Notes under the pieces: model-generated | What the model saw: only the letters and a program-made list of their open reading frames with translations | What the model was told of the DNA's origin: nothing | Database searches by the model: none | Part shown: positions 16,975-25,096 of the stretch, piece after piece | Layout: each line of letters begins with the position of its first letter | How positions within the stretch are numbered: position 1 is the first letter of the stretch | DNA from: SZUA-430 sp964646885 | Lineage (GTDB): Bacteria > Pseudomonadota > Alphaproteobacteria > Micropepsales > Micropepsaceae | Reading direction: 5' to 3' | DNA: 35,206 nucleotides | NCBI GenBank assembly: GCA_964646885.1 | Contig: CAZYFM010000020.1 | Span: forward strand, 1-35,206 | Position numbers and translations under genes: made by a program

Positions 16975-17529
16975 GTGTCGCAGTCACTGGACCTCAGCCG
17001 CGTTTCCTGTCTCGTGGTCGAGGACAGCACGTTCATCCGCTCGCTGGTCGTGGCGTGCCTGAATGCCCTTGGCGTCAGGCAGATCAAGCTTGCCGAGCAC
17101 GGCGGCGACGCCATCGAGTTCCTCAAGCTGCAGAAGCTTGATCCGATGAAGGCTGGCGTCCTGTCGGTGGACCTCATCATCTCCAATTGGCAGATGTCAC
17201 CAGTCGACGGCATGATCCTGCTGCGATGGGTACGAAGACACGCCGACAGCCCGAACCGCTTCGTGCCTTTCATCATGCTGTCGGGCCACTCGGCCGCACA
17301 GAAGGTCGCCGATGCCCGTGATGCAGGCGTGACCGAATTCCTCGCCAAGCCGTTTTCTGTCGCCATGCTCGCGCAGAAACTGCAGACCGTCATCGAGCGG
17401 CCGCGCCAGTTCGTCCACACGTCAAGCTACTTCGGGCCCGACCGGCGCCGTCGCAATGATCCTTTCACCGGCCAGGACCGCCGTGTGCTGACCGACAAGA
17501 GCCCGGGCGTGGAGATCGTCAATGGCTGA
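16975..17529 (+). CDS. Pseudo-receiver response regulator (phosphoacceptor Asp replaced by Asn)
   Basis: 184 residues: one CheY-like receiver domain (about 8-135) and a short basic tail ending in a YFGPDRRRR-type segment, with no output domain. The acidic pocket (E16, D17 in LVVEDS), Ser103 and Lys125 (FLAKPF) are kept. The phosphorylation site is not: DLIISNWQMSPVDG has Asn71 where homologues carry Asp. The codon is plainly AAT. The protein therefore probably cannot be phosphorylated in the normal way and may act as a constitutive binding partner. The start GTG 16975 is fixed by AAGGAGGT six bases upstream. Its end overlaps the Hpt-like gene by eight bases, so the two are co-translated. Confidence 0.9.
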   Translation: MSQSLDLSRVSCLVVEDSTFIRSLVVACLNALGVRQIKLAEHGGDAIEFLKLQKLDPMKAGVLSVDLIISNWQMSPVDGMILLRWVRRHADSPNRFVPFIMLSGHSAAQKVADARDAGVTEFLAKPFSVAMLAQKLQTVIERPRQFVHTSSYFGPDRRRRNDPFTGQDRRVLTDKSPGVEIVNG

Positions 17530-18040
17530 TGAAAAGCCCCAGGTTCGCGTTCGTTTGTACCGGTTCCGAAACGCACTCAGGGAGAAGGTCGGCTACGCCG
17601 GCAGTGCGCCCGGCGAAGCCATCCGCATCGACCAGGCAGCCCTCGACAAGGCCAACGCCGCGCTTGAGCAGATGAAGGAAGACTATCCGGATTGGGTGCA
17701 GAAGCACATCGAGGAACTGCGTCTCTGCCATGCGCGCTGCGTGGACACGCCGGGCGAACGCTTGAAGCACTACGCCCGCATGCGCGAGATCGCTCATGAC
17801 ATGAAGGGCCAGGGCGGTACCTTCGGCTATCCGCTGATCACGACGTTCGCGACATCCCTTTACGAGTTTGTGGGTCCGCGCGCCGGCACGACGGACAACC
17901 ACATCGAAGTGATCAAGTCCCACATCGACTCCATGTCGGCCGTCATCAAGGATCGCGTGAAGGGCAGTGGTGGCGAGATCGGCATGGCGCTGACGAAGGG
18001 CCTGCACGAGGCCATCGAGCGTTACAGCAAGATCAACTGA
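17522..18040 (+). CDS. Hpt-like phosphotransfer protein, partner of the pseudo-receiver
   Basis: 172 residues, mostly helical. The segment REIAHDMKGQGGTFGYPLITTFA matches the Hpt motif HxxKGxxxxxG, with His92 as the candidate phosphorylation site and Lys95-Gly96 following. The first ~60 residues are a less typical helical extension. It would act in the cytoplasm as a phosphate relay or, if paired with the Asn71 receiver, as a docking partner. ATG 17522 lies inside the receiver gene, with GGAG seven bases upstream, giving an eight-base overlap. It ends back to back with the convergent histidine kinase gene: the stops at 18040 and 18041 touch. Assignment rests on the motif, so the fold is probable rather than certain. 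Confidence 0.7.
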   Translation: MADEKPQVRVRLYRFRNALREKVGYAGSAPGEAIRIDQAALDKANAALEQMKEDYPDWVQKHIEELRLCHARCVDTPGERLKHYARMREIAHDMKGQGGTFGYPLITTFATSLYEFVGPRAGTTDNHIEVIKSHIDSMSAVIKDRVKGSGGEIGMALTKGLHEAIERYSKIN

Positions 18041-20188
18041 TCAGGACGCAAGCGCGGCCGGCGCGGCCGCAGTCTTTGTTTTCCCCACGGTCCTGTCGGC
18101 GGGGAAATCCAGGCGCACGCGCGTGCCGGCGCCCTTCTGGCTCTCGATGGACAGCTTGCCGCCATGCTGCTGCATCATCGCATTGACGATGGTCAGGCCC
18201 AGCCCCGTGCCTTCGTGCTGGCGCGAGAGATTGTTGTCGATCTGCGAGAACGCCGCGATGGCGCGCGGAATGTCCTCGGGCGCCATGCCGATGCCGGTAT
18301 CTGCGACCTCGATGGTCATGCCGCCGTCATCCCGCAGGAACGCGCGTAGCGAAATGCTGCCATTGTCCGGCGTGAACTTCATGGCATTCGAAACGAGGTT
18401 GATGATCATCTGCGTGACAGCACGGCTGTCGGCCAGCAGCATCGGAAGGTCGGTGGCGACGGAGACGCCGACCAGGTCCTGCGCGCGCCGCTGGCGTGTT
18501 GCCGCCTTCGTGATCGCGGCCTCCACGACATCCGGCACGCGGATTTCCTCGAAGCGAAGAGCCAGCTTTCCGGACTCCACGCGGGACAGGTCCAGGATAT
18601 CGCTGATCAGGTCGAGCAGGTGTTCGCCACTTTCGTGGATGTGTCCTGCATACTCGACGTAGCGAGTGTCCCCCAGGGTGCCGAGCTTCTCGTCACGAAT
18701 GATTTCGGAGAAGCCCAGGATCGAATTGAGCGGGGTCCGTAGTTCATGGCTCATCGTTGCGAGGAAGCGTGACTTGGCAATGTTTGCGGCGACAGCGTCC
18801 TCGCGGGCCTGCTGCAGCGCCGTCTGGTTGGCGCGCAATTCCTCGAGCTTCTCCTCGAGTTCGGCCGTGCGGTTCTGCACCGCCACTTCCAGCTCCTCGT
18901 TCAGCGTCTGCAGGCGGCTCGTCATGTGCCGTGCCTGCCGGTAGGCGTCCTGGTGCCGCGAGGCCAGCATGCCCGACAGGCAGAGGAAGAAACCCATGAA
19001 GCCATAGGGAATGAGGTTCACGCTCGCGAAGATGCCGTTTGACATCAGGATGTCGTGCACGGCCGTGACGGCACAAAGCAGCCATCCGACGAGGGCGATG
19101 CTCGCACCCTGCACGCCACTGCGATAGCTGCGGAACAGGCCGGTGCTGAGCAGCCCGATGTAGATCACGCTGTAGAGTTGCAGGATCTTGAGGCTGATCT
19201 CGCCAACGACAGGATCGGAAAGAACCGTGGCTCCCGCCAGCAGGCCGAAGCACCACCAGAGCCAGCGGGCATCGGCGTCGCGGAACTGGTTGGGAAAGCT
19301 GGCGAGGAAGAACTGGAACGTGGCCGGCAGCAGCAGCATCGTCGACGCGTAGTTGACGCGCCAGACCCAGTACTGCTCGAAATGCTCCACCGTGTAGCCA
19401 GCCAGGGGCGCAATGGCGACGGTCCGGATCGCCAGCAGGCTCGCGAAAACCGCGAACCAGAAGTTTGCGCTGTCTCGCCGGTCGAGGGCGTGAAGCACGA
19501 AATGGTACAGCGCGCCAAAAACCATCGCGCCGATCAGGAAAATCGACAGGGTCTCGACAAATCCGAACTGGGCGAGGAGCGCGCTCTCCAGGCCGATCGC
19601 CGGCGCAACGCCCACACCCACCTGGCGGTTCATGTGGTTCGACACCACGAACTCGAGATCCACCTCGCGCGCACCGTCCGGAAGGGCCACGACGCGTGCA
19701 TAGGGATTGGCCCACTCGGTGGCGATGGAGTTTCCGATCTTGCCGCTCTCAAGCAGCGTCTGGCCGTTGGCGATGACCTTGTACGCCGACATCCAGTAGC
19801 CGGTGTCGATTGCAAAGCGCTCGCCGGCGGGGACGTCCGGCAGCCTGAGCTTGACACGATAGCGGGCGACACCACTCCGCTTGGCCAGCCAGCCATTCTC
19901 GTCCGCCACCGGCCAGGGGCCCGGGACACGGGCGAGCAGGCGTCGGCTGTCGGCCGGGGCGTCGTCGCTGATGTTCTCGAACAGCCAGCTGCCGACGAGC
20001 GTCACTTCCCCCTGGGTGCTGAAATTCCACGCCGTTGCATCGATGACGCCGTTGCTGACCGCGGGAGCCGGCGTTGACGCTCGCGTCGGCCACTCCATCG
20101 ACGTGCCCGCGAAGATCGCGAGCAGCAGCAATCCCGCCGCGATGGCAAGCCGGTAGTGCGTGCGGAAAAACGTCGAAATCTTGCCCAA
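18041..20188 (-). CDS. Membrane sensor histidine kinase with 7TMR-DISM sensor
   Basis: 715 residues. Order: an N-terminal signal anchor (about 14-30), a periplasmic beta-sandwich domain (about 45-200, containing GSWLFEN and GVARYRVKLRLP, like 7TMR-DISM extracellular domains), seven hydrophobic segments (about 205-405), a coiled coil (about 410-470), HisKA with His481 in SHELRTPLNSILGFSE, and HATPase_c with NLVSNAMKFTP (N box), DTGIGM (G1), FSQID (F) and GTGLGL (G2). All catalytic motifs are intact. It has no receiver domain, so phosphate must leave through separate proteins. The frame is closed by a stop five codons upstream and the only start that keeps the anchor is TTG 20188, with weak ribosome-binding sequence; expression may be low. 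It converges on the pseudo-receiver/Hpt pair. Confidence 0.92.
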   Translation of the reverse strand: MGKISTFFRTHYRLAIAAGLLLLAIFAGTSMEWPTRASTPAPAVSNGVIDATAWNFSTQGEVTLVGSWLFENISDDAPADSRRLLARVPGPWPVADENGWLAKRSGVARYRVKLRLPDVPAGERFAIDTGYWMSAYKVIANGQTLLESGKIGNSIATEWANPYARVVALPDGAREVDLEFVVSNHMNRQVGVGVAPAIGLESALLAQFGFVETLSIFLIGAMVFGALYHFVLHALDRRDSANFWFAVFASLLAIRTVAIAPLAGYTVEHFEQYWVWRVNYASTMLLLPATFQFFLASFPNQFRDADARWLWWCFGLLAGATVLSDPVVGEISLKILQLYSVIYIGLLSTGLFRSYRSGVQGASIALVGWLLCAVTAVHDILMSNGIFASVNLIPYGFMGFFLCLSGMLASRHQDAYRQARHMTSRLQTLNEELEVAVQNRTAELEEKLEELRANQTALQQAREDAVAANIAKSRFLATMSHELRTPLNSILGFSEIIRDEKLGTLGDTRYVEYAGHIHESGEHLLDLISDILDLSRVESGKLALRFEEIRVPDVVEAAITKAATRQRRAQDLVGVSVATDLPMLLADSRAVTQMIINLVSNAMKFTPDNGSISLRAFLRDDGGMTIEVADTGIGMAPEDIPRAIAAFSQIDNNLSRQHEGTGLGLTIVNAMMQQHGGKLSIESQKGAGTRVRLDFPADRTVGKTKTAAAPAALAS

Positions 20189-20258
20189 GAGCCCGTCTTT
20201 TCAGATGCAGGCCCGGATGTTGACACATCAGCTTTTCAGGGCGCGTAAAGCAGCACGC

Positions 20259-20274
20259 TTAACGAACCGCTAAC
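20259..20274 (-). promoter_or_regulatory. CtrA-box-like sequence upstream of the histidine kinase
   Basis: TTAA (20259-20262), seven bases, then CTAAC (20270-20274). This is one mismatch from the CtrA consensus TTAA-N7-TTAAC, and it sits about 70 bases upstream of the kinase start. Such a match can occur by chance, but TTAA is rare in this GC-rich sequence. Confidence 0.3.
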
Positions 20275-20290
20275 GGGAAGCTTTTGGGAC

Positions 20291-20313
20291 CCGGTTGACC
20301 TTGCGTCAACCGG
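20291..20313 (-). terminator. Hairpin overlapping the stop of the CoxL-like gene
   Basis: CCGGTTGAC (20291-20299) and GTCAACCGG (20305-20313) form a perfect 9-bp stem with a 5-base loop. The stem includes the TGA stop of the gene. No T-run follows on either strand, so it may be a Rho-assisted end or an RNA stabiliser. Confidence 0.45.
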
Positions 20314-22627
20314 CCTTCGCGTGACCCGGACTGTTCAGCGCTTCCCAGATCTTTACCGGCGTCAGTGGCATGTCGATGTGCCTGACGCCACGCGAGGCGA
20401 GGGCGTTCACGACAGCATTCACATAGGCCGGCGTCGCGCCGACGGTTCCCGCTTCGCCGCATCCCTTCACGCCAAGGGGATTGGTTGCACAAGGTATCTC
20501 GTTCGTCTTGAACGTGATCGACGGCATGTTGTCGGCGCGCGGCATCCAGTAGTCCATGAACGATCCGGTGACGAGCTGGCCCGTTTCCATGTCGTAGACG
20601 GCCTGCTCTCCAATCGCCTGGCCCAGGCCCTGCACGACACCGCCATGGACCTGGCCAGCAACGAGCATCGGGTTCACGATCGTGCCGAAATCGTCGACCA
20701 CCGTGTACCGCACGATGTCGGTTACGCCGGTCTCCGGATCAATTTCCACTTCGCAGACATGGCAGCCATTGGGCCAGGTGTTGTTGGGGTTCTTGTACTC
20801 GCCATCGGCTGACAGCCCTTCGACGCCTTCCGTGTTGGCTTGCGATTTGGCGATCCGGGCCACGTCGAAAAGCCCGATCGCCTTGTCCGTGCCGGCGATC
20901 CGGAACTTCGCGTCGGCATACTCGATGTCGGCAGGCGCGGCCTCAAGCTCATTGGATGCGATCGCCTTGCCGCGTTCGATGATGTCCTTCACCGCCACGA
21001 TCGATGCGCCGCCGGCCATCGTCAGCGAGCGGGATCCGCCGGTGCCGCCGCCCTGTGCGAGCCTGTCGGAGTCACCGAACGAGACTTTCACGCGGTTGAT
21101 ATCGACACCGAGCTGCGCGGCCACCACCTGCGCATAGGCGGTTTCGTGACCCTGTCCGTTCGACTGCGTACCGGCGATGACGTGCACTTCGCCATCAGCC
21201 CGCACGTCGATATGCGCCATCTCGAAGCCGCCTGCCGTCTTCTCGACGTAGTAGGCCATGCCGATGCCGGCGATGCGTCCGCGTTTGCCGGCAGCCTCGG
21301 CGCGCGTGGCAAAGCCGTTCCAGTCGGCGAGGGTGCGCGCGTCGTCGAGGTTGCGGGCAAAGTCGCCGCTGTCGATGACGCTGCGCGACGGGAACGTGTA
21401 GGGCATCTGCGCGGGCTTGATGAAGTTGCGCCGCCTGAGTTCGGCCGGGTCCTGCCGGAGTTCGACGGCAGCCTTGTCCATGAGCCGTTCGATGACATAG
21501 GCCGCTTCGGGCCGTCCGGCGCCACGATAGGCATCAACGGGAACCGTGTTCGTGAACACGCACTGCGTATGGGTGTAGAAGGCGGGGATGTCGTAGACCC
21601 CCACCTGCATGCCGGGAGCCGCCAGCGTGGGCACGAAGGGCGCGAAGTGTGAAAGGTACCCACCCATGGCAGCGATCGTGTGCGTGCGCACGGCGAGCGC
21701 GCGATACGACGCATCAAAGGCGATTGAGGCTTCCGTGACGTGGTCGCGGCCCTGCGTGTCGGACAGGAAGGCTTCCGAGCGCTCCGACGTCCACTTCACG
21801 GGCTTGCCCAGCGCCTTCGAGGCAAAGAGCACAAGCGGATACTCATGATAGATGAACGACTTCATGCCGAAGCCGCCGCCGACATCCTTGGTCACGACGC
21901 GCAGCTTGCCCTGGTCGATGCCAAGGATGAACTTGGCAATGGCGTTGCGCATGCCCTGGACGCCCTGGCTGCCGGTATAGAGCGTATAGCGGCCCGTTGA
22001 CGTGTCGAAGTCACCGATGCAGGCGCGCGGTTCCATGGCGTTGACGACGACGCGCTGGTTCACAAGCTTGAGCGAAACAACGTGGGCAGCGCTGGCAAAC
22101 GCCTTGTCCGTCGCGGCCTTGTCGCCCAGTTCATGGTCCAGCGCCAGGTTGTCGGGACACGAGGCATGGATCGCGGGGGCTCCGATCGCCTTTGCCGTAT
22201 CGGCGACGACTGGCAACTCTTCGTAGTCGACCTGCACCAGTTCGGCCGCATCGCGCGCCAGTGCGGCGGTGGTCGCAACGACAAGCGCCACCGGCTCGCC
22301 AAGATGGGCCACGTGGTCATGCGCGAGGGCGTGGCGCGGCGGAACAGCCATGGCGCGGCCATCGCGATGGGGAAGCAGGGCAACGCAGGGCAGGGGCTTG
22401 AGACCGGCTGCGACGAGATCGGCATGCGTGTAGACGGCCTGCACGCCGGGGGCGCCAGCCGCATCGGACGTGTCGATCCCCTTGATCCGCGCATGGGCGT
22501 GCGGCGAACGGACAAGTGCGGCATGCAGCATTCCCGGCAGGGATAGGTCGTCCGTGAACTGCCCCTCTCCCTTGATCAGGCGATCATCTTCCAGCCGGCG
22601 GATGGGCTGACCCGCTCCAAACTTCAT
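20306..22627 (-). CDS. Molybdenum hydroxylase large subunit (form II CoxL-like, xanthine dehydrogenase family)
   Basis: 773 residues; binds the molybdopterin cytosine dinucleotide cofactor and hydroxylates an unknown substrate. The N-terminal a/b hammerhead domain (about 20-130) begins RRLEDDRLIKGEGQFTDDL. The Mo-binding part shows VGGGFGMK, AYRGAGR (366-372, the form II signature, not the AYxCSFR of true CO dehydrogenase) and GVKGCGEAGTVG with the catalytic Glu725. All expected active-site motifs are present. The FAD (CoxM) and 2Fe-2S (CoxS) subunits that normally accompany it are not in the window. It follows the class II aldolase gene by 21 bases and is probably co-transcribed. An aldehyde or aromatic/heterocyclic substrate is more likely than CO. 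moaA, needed for its cofactor, is encoded 2.5 kb away. Confidence 0.92.
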   Translation of the reverse strand: MKFGAGQPIRRLEDDRLIKGEGQFTDDLSLPGMLHAALVRSPHAHARIKGIDTSDAAGAPGVQAVYTHADLVAAGLKPLPCVALLPHRDGRAMAVPPRHALAHDHVAHLGEPVALVVATTAALARDAAELVQVDYEELPVVADTAKAIGAPAIHASCPDNLALDHELGDKAATDKAFASAAHVVSLKLVNQRVVVNAMEPRACIGDFDTSTGRYTLYTGSQGVQGMRNAIAKFILGIDQGKLRVVTKDVGGGFGMKSFIYHEYPLVLFASKALGKPVKWTSERSEAFLSDTQGRDHVTEASIAFDASYRALAVRTHTIAAMGGYLSHFAPFVPTLAAPGMQVGVYDIPAFYTHTQCVFTNTVPVDAYRGAGRPEAAYVIERLMDKAAVELRQDPAELRRRNFIKPAQMPYTFPSRSVIDSGDFARNLDDARTLADWNGFATRAEAAGKRGRIAGIGMAYYVEKTAGGFEMAHIDVRADGEVHVIAGTQSNGQGHETAYAQVVAAQLGVDINRVKVSFGDSDRLAQGGGTGGSRSLTMAGGASIVAVKDIIERGKAIASNELEAAPADIEYADAKFRIAGTDKAIGLFDVARIAKSQANTEGVEGLSADGEYKNPNNTWPNGCHVCEVEIDPETGVTDIVRYTVVDDFGTIVNPMLVAGQVHGGVVQGLGQAIGEQAVYDMETGQLVTGSFMDYWMPRADNMPSITFKTNEIPCATNPLGVKGCGEAGTVGATPAYVNAVVNALASRGVRHIDMPLTPVKIWEALNSPGHAKAG

Positions 22628-22648
22628 GCGTTTGTTCCGTTCTGTGCG

Positions 22649-23425
22649 TTAGTTGCGATAGGAGGGATCTTTGCGGTCGAGCAGGCGCAGGAGCCCGGGC
22701 CATGCCAGTCCGCCAATCGGGCCATCGAAGCTGCCACGGCCCTGTCCGGCCGTCTTTTCGGTGACGCCGTCCATCGTCGGATTGAGCTTGGCACCGCCGC
22801 TGAGGGCGCGCACCTGGATCGTGCAGGCGCGCTCCAGGTAGTAGATGCGAAGGAACGCATCGGCGCACGTGCGCCCAACCGTCAGCGTACCGTGGTTCCT
22901 CAGGATCATGAGGTTCTTCGTTCCCATGTCCTTGATCAGGCGCGGACGCTCGTCATGGTCCAGCGCCACGCCTTCATACTCGTGGTAGGCCACATCCGCA
23001 TGCACCAGCATCGCATGCTGGCTGATCGGGAGAAGGCCATGCTGCTGGCACGAGACGGCCACGCCATCGGCGGTGTGCAGGTGGATGACGGCATGGGCAT
23101 CTTCACGGGCGCCATGAATGGCCGAGTGGATCGTGAAGCCCGCCGGATTGACCGGGTAGGGGCTGTCCATGACCTTGTTGCCATCGACGTCGATCTTGAC
23201 GAGGCTCGATGCGGTGATCTCGTCGAACAGCAATCCGTAGGGATTGATCAGGAAGTGGTGCTCGGGGCCGGGGATGCGCGCGCTGATGTGCGTGAAGATC
23301 ATGTCGGCCCAGCCGTGATGCGCGACGAGACGGTACGTTGCCGCCAGGTCGGTGCGCAGTTGCCACTCCTCCTTCGAGACCTTGTCACGGACGGAGGGAA
23401 TGGGATGCAGGTTTGCGGCTGACAT
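22649..23425 (-). CDS. Class II aldolase/adducin family protein
   Basis: 258 residues, one aldolase II domain. Zinc ligands are H115 and H117 (AVIHLHTADG) and H178 (LRNHGTLTVG), as in fuculose-phosphate aldolase and adducin heads. The start has LRTDLAATYRLVAHHGWADMIFTHISAR, a typical head for this subgroup. In bacteria this subgroup mostly has no proven substrate; cleavage or decarboxylation of a sugar-acid-like compound is the family default. ATG 23425 has GGAG about seven bases upstream. It lies between glycerol kinase (56 bases upstream) and the CoxL-like gene (21 bases downstream), all on one strand. Confidence 0.92.
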   Translation of the reverse strand: MSAANLHPIPSVRDKVSKEEWQLRTDLAATYRLVAHHGWADMIFTHISARIPGPEHHFLINPYGLLFDEITASSLVKIDVDGNKVMDSPYPVNPAGFTIHSAIHGAREDAHAVIHLHTADGVAVSCQQHGLLPISQHAMLVHADVAYHEYEGVALDHDERPRLIKDMGTKNLMILRNHGTLTVGRTCADAFLRIYYLERACTIQVRALSGGAKLNPTMDGVTEKTAGQGRGSFDGPIGGLAWPGLLRLLDRKDPSYRN

Positions 23426-23481
23426 GATGGCTCTCCATTGGGTTGCAACGAGACTGCCCTTGCGGGGTCTCCGGTGTCAAT

Positions 23482-24984
23482 TCAGCCGTGCGCAAGGACC
23501 CGCCGGACTGCCTGCTTCCAGCCATCGTACTTGGCATCGCGTTCGTCCTGGCTGATGGCTGGCTCAAAGCGCCGTTCGCAGCGCCACGCGGCCGCCACCT
23601 CGTCGAGCGAGGCATAGATGCGGGCGCCGGTCCCCGCAAGATACGCCGCACCGAGCGCGGTTGTTTCCACAACCTGGGGGCGTTCTATGGGGCGGCCTGT
23701 CAGATTGGCGAGCCACTGGCAGAAAAGATCGTTCACGACCATGCCCCCGTCGACACGCAGCGCTTCCGGCCGCCCAAGGCCTGCCGCCGACATGTCGCTG
23801 GCCATCGCCTCGAGCAGGTCGCGGGTCTGGAAGCAGACGCTTTCGAGCCCTGCGCGGGCGATCTCGGCGTGGCCCGTGTCGCGTGTCATGCCGAGGATCG
23901 CGCCGCGCGCATCGGCGTCCCAGTACGGCGCCCCGAGGCCCACGAACGCCGGCACGAGGAAGACGCGCGCGGCCGGGTTGGCCTGTAGCGCGAGCTCCGA
24001 CACATCGGATGCCTTCGGAAAAAGCTTCAGCCCGTCGCGCAGCCACTGGATGGTAGCGCCAGCCATGAAGATCGATCCTTCAAGCGCATAGGACGTCTTG
24101 CCTTCGAGCGAGTAGGCGATCGTGGAGAGCAGGCGGTTGCGCGAGGCAGCGACACCCGACCCTGTGTTCACGAGTGCAAAGCAGCCCGTGCCATATGTTG
24201 ATTTCATCAAGCCCTGCCGCAGGCACGCCTGGCCCACGGTCGCCGCCTGCTGGTCGCCGGCAATCCCGCGGATCGGGATCGACACGCCGAAGAGATCCTC
24301 GTCGGTCTCTCCGAAATCGGAAACCGAGTCGCGCACATCGGGCAGGATCTGCGCGGGTACCTGAAGGATGTCGAGCAGTTCGCCGTCCCAGCGCCGCGTC
24401 CTGATGTTGTACATGAGCGTGCGCGACGCGTTGGTCGTGTCGGTCGCATGAACCTTGCCGTCCGTCAGGCGATAGACAAGCCAGCTGTCGATCGTTCCAA
24501 AAGCCAGCTCGCCATCCGCGGCCCGCTTCCGGGCACCAGGCACATTGTCGAGGATCCAGGCGACCTTGGTTCCAGAGAAATAGGGGTCAAGCAGCAGTCC
24601 CGTGCGCTCGGCGAAGAGCGGCTCGCGTCCCGCCTCTTTAAGGCGCGCGCAGGCCGTAGCTGTGCGCCGGTCCTGCCAGACAATGGCATTGTGGATCGGC
24701 TTGCCGGTCCGTCGATCCCACACGACGGTGGTTTCGCGCTGGTTGGTGATGCCGATGGCGGCAATGTCCGAAAGGCTCCGACCTTCAAGCGCACCCTTGA
24801 TGACATGGAGTGTCGCCTGCCAGATCTCCTCGGCGTCATGCTCCACCCATCCATCCTGCGGATAGATCTGACGATGCTCCTTCTGGGCCGAACCGAGAAT
24901 GGCGCCATCGGCGCGGAATACGATGGCGCGGCTCGAGGTGGTGCCCTGGTCTATGCTTAAGATGCTCTTGGCAGAGGAGCTCAT
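23482..24984 (-). CDS. glpK: Glycerol kinase
   Basis: Phosphorylates glycerol to glycerol 3-phosphate with ATP, cytoplasmic. 500 residues, the usual length. FGGY-family marks are in place: SIDQGTTSSRAIVF at the start (D12 onward, phosphate-binding loop), GITNQRETTVVWDRRTGKP, NAIVWQDRRT, the FGGY signature region YFSGTKVAWILDNV, IAGDQQAATVGQ, KSTYGTGCF and RVDGGMVVNDLFCQWLA. No glycerol facilitator, glpD or glpR is near. It heads a minus-strand run with the aldolase and CoxL-like genes and diverges from moaA. ATG 24984 has only CGGA as ribosome-binding site. Confidence 0.97.
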   Translation of the reverse strand: MSSSAKSILSIDQGTTSSRAIVFRADGAILGSAQKEHRQIYPQDGWVEHDAEEIWQATLHVIKGALEGRSLSDIAAIGITNQRETTVVWDRRTGKPIHNAIVWQDRRTATACARLKEAGREPLFAERTGLLLDPYFSGTKVAWILDNVPGARKRAADGELAFGTIDSWLVYRLTDGKVHATDTTNASRTLMYNIRTRRWDGELLDILQVPAQILPDVRDSVSDFGETDEDLFGVSIPIRGIAGDQQAATVGQACLRQGLMKSTYGTGCFALVNTGSGVAASRNRLLSTIAYSLEGKTSYALEGSIFMAGATIQWLRDGLKLFPKASDVSELALQANPAARVFLVPAFVGLGAPYWDADARGAILGMTRDTGHAEIARAGLESVCFQTRDLLEAMASDMSAAGLGRPEALRVDGGMVVNDLFCQWLANLTGRPIERPQVVETTALGAAYLAGTGARIYASLDEVAAAWRCERRFEPAISQDERDAKYDGWKQAVRRVLAHG

Positions 24985-25013
24985 GGTCGGTCCGGATTGT
25001 GGGATATTGATTC

Positions 25014-25036
25014 AGCGGCCAGTTTAGCCGCTTTTT
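25014..25036 (+). terminator. Intrinsic terminator-like hairpin between glpK and moaA
   Basis: AGCGGC (25014-25019), a 7-base loop, GCCGCT (25027-25032), then TTTT. On the plus strand this is a good intrinsic terminator, but no plus-strand gene ends before it; the gene behind it, glpK, is read the other way. It lies 60 bases before the moaA start, so it could stop antisense transcripts or act in the moaA leader. Confidence 0.45.
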
Positions 25037-25096
25037 CCCGGCTCATGCGACTCACTTCCTCTGGACGATCCGTTTGCGCCTGCTAAGGTTCGCCTC

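Noticed and set aside
19055..20077. 340-codon plus-strand frame opposite the histidine kinase sensor
   Set aside because: Low-complexity antisense translation; the kinase motifs and topology are unmistakable.
20306..22627. True carbon monoxide dehydrogenase
   Set aside because: The active-site loop is AYRGAGR (form II), not the AYxCSFR loop of form I CO dehydrogenase, and coxM/coxS are absent.
23426..23481. Possible hairpin between glpK and the aldolase gene (GAGAC...GTCTC)
   Set aside because: The stem needs a bulge, and no T-run follows; too weak to call a terminator.
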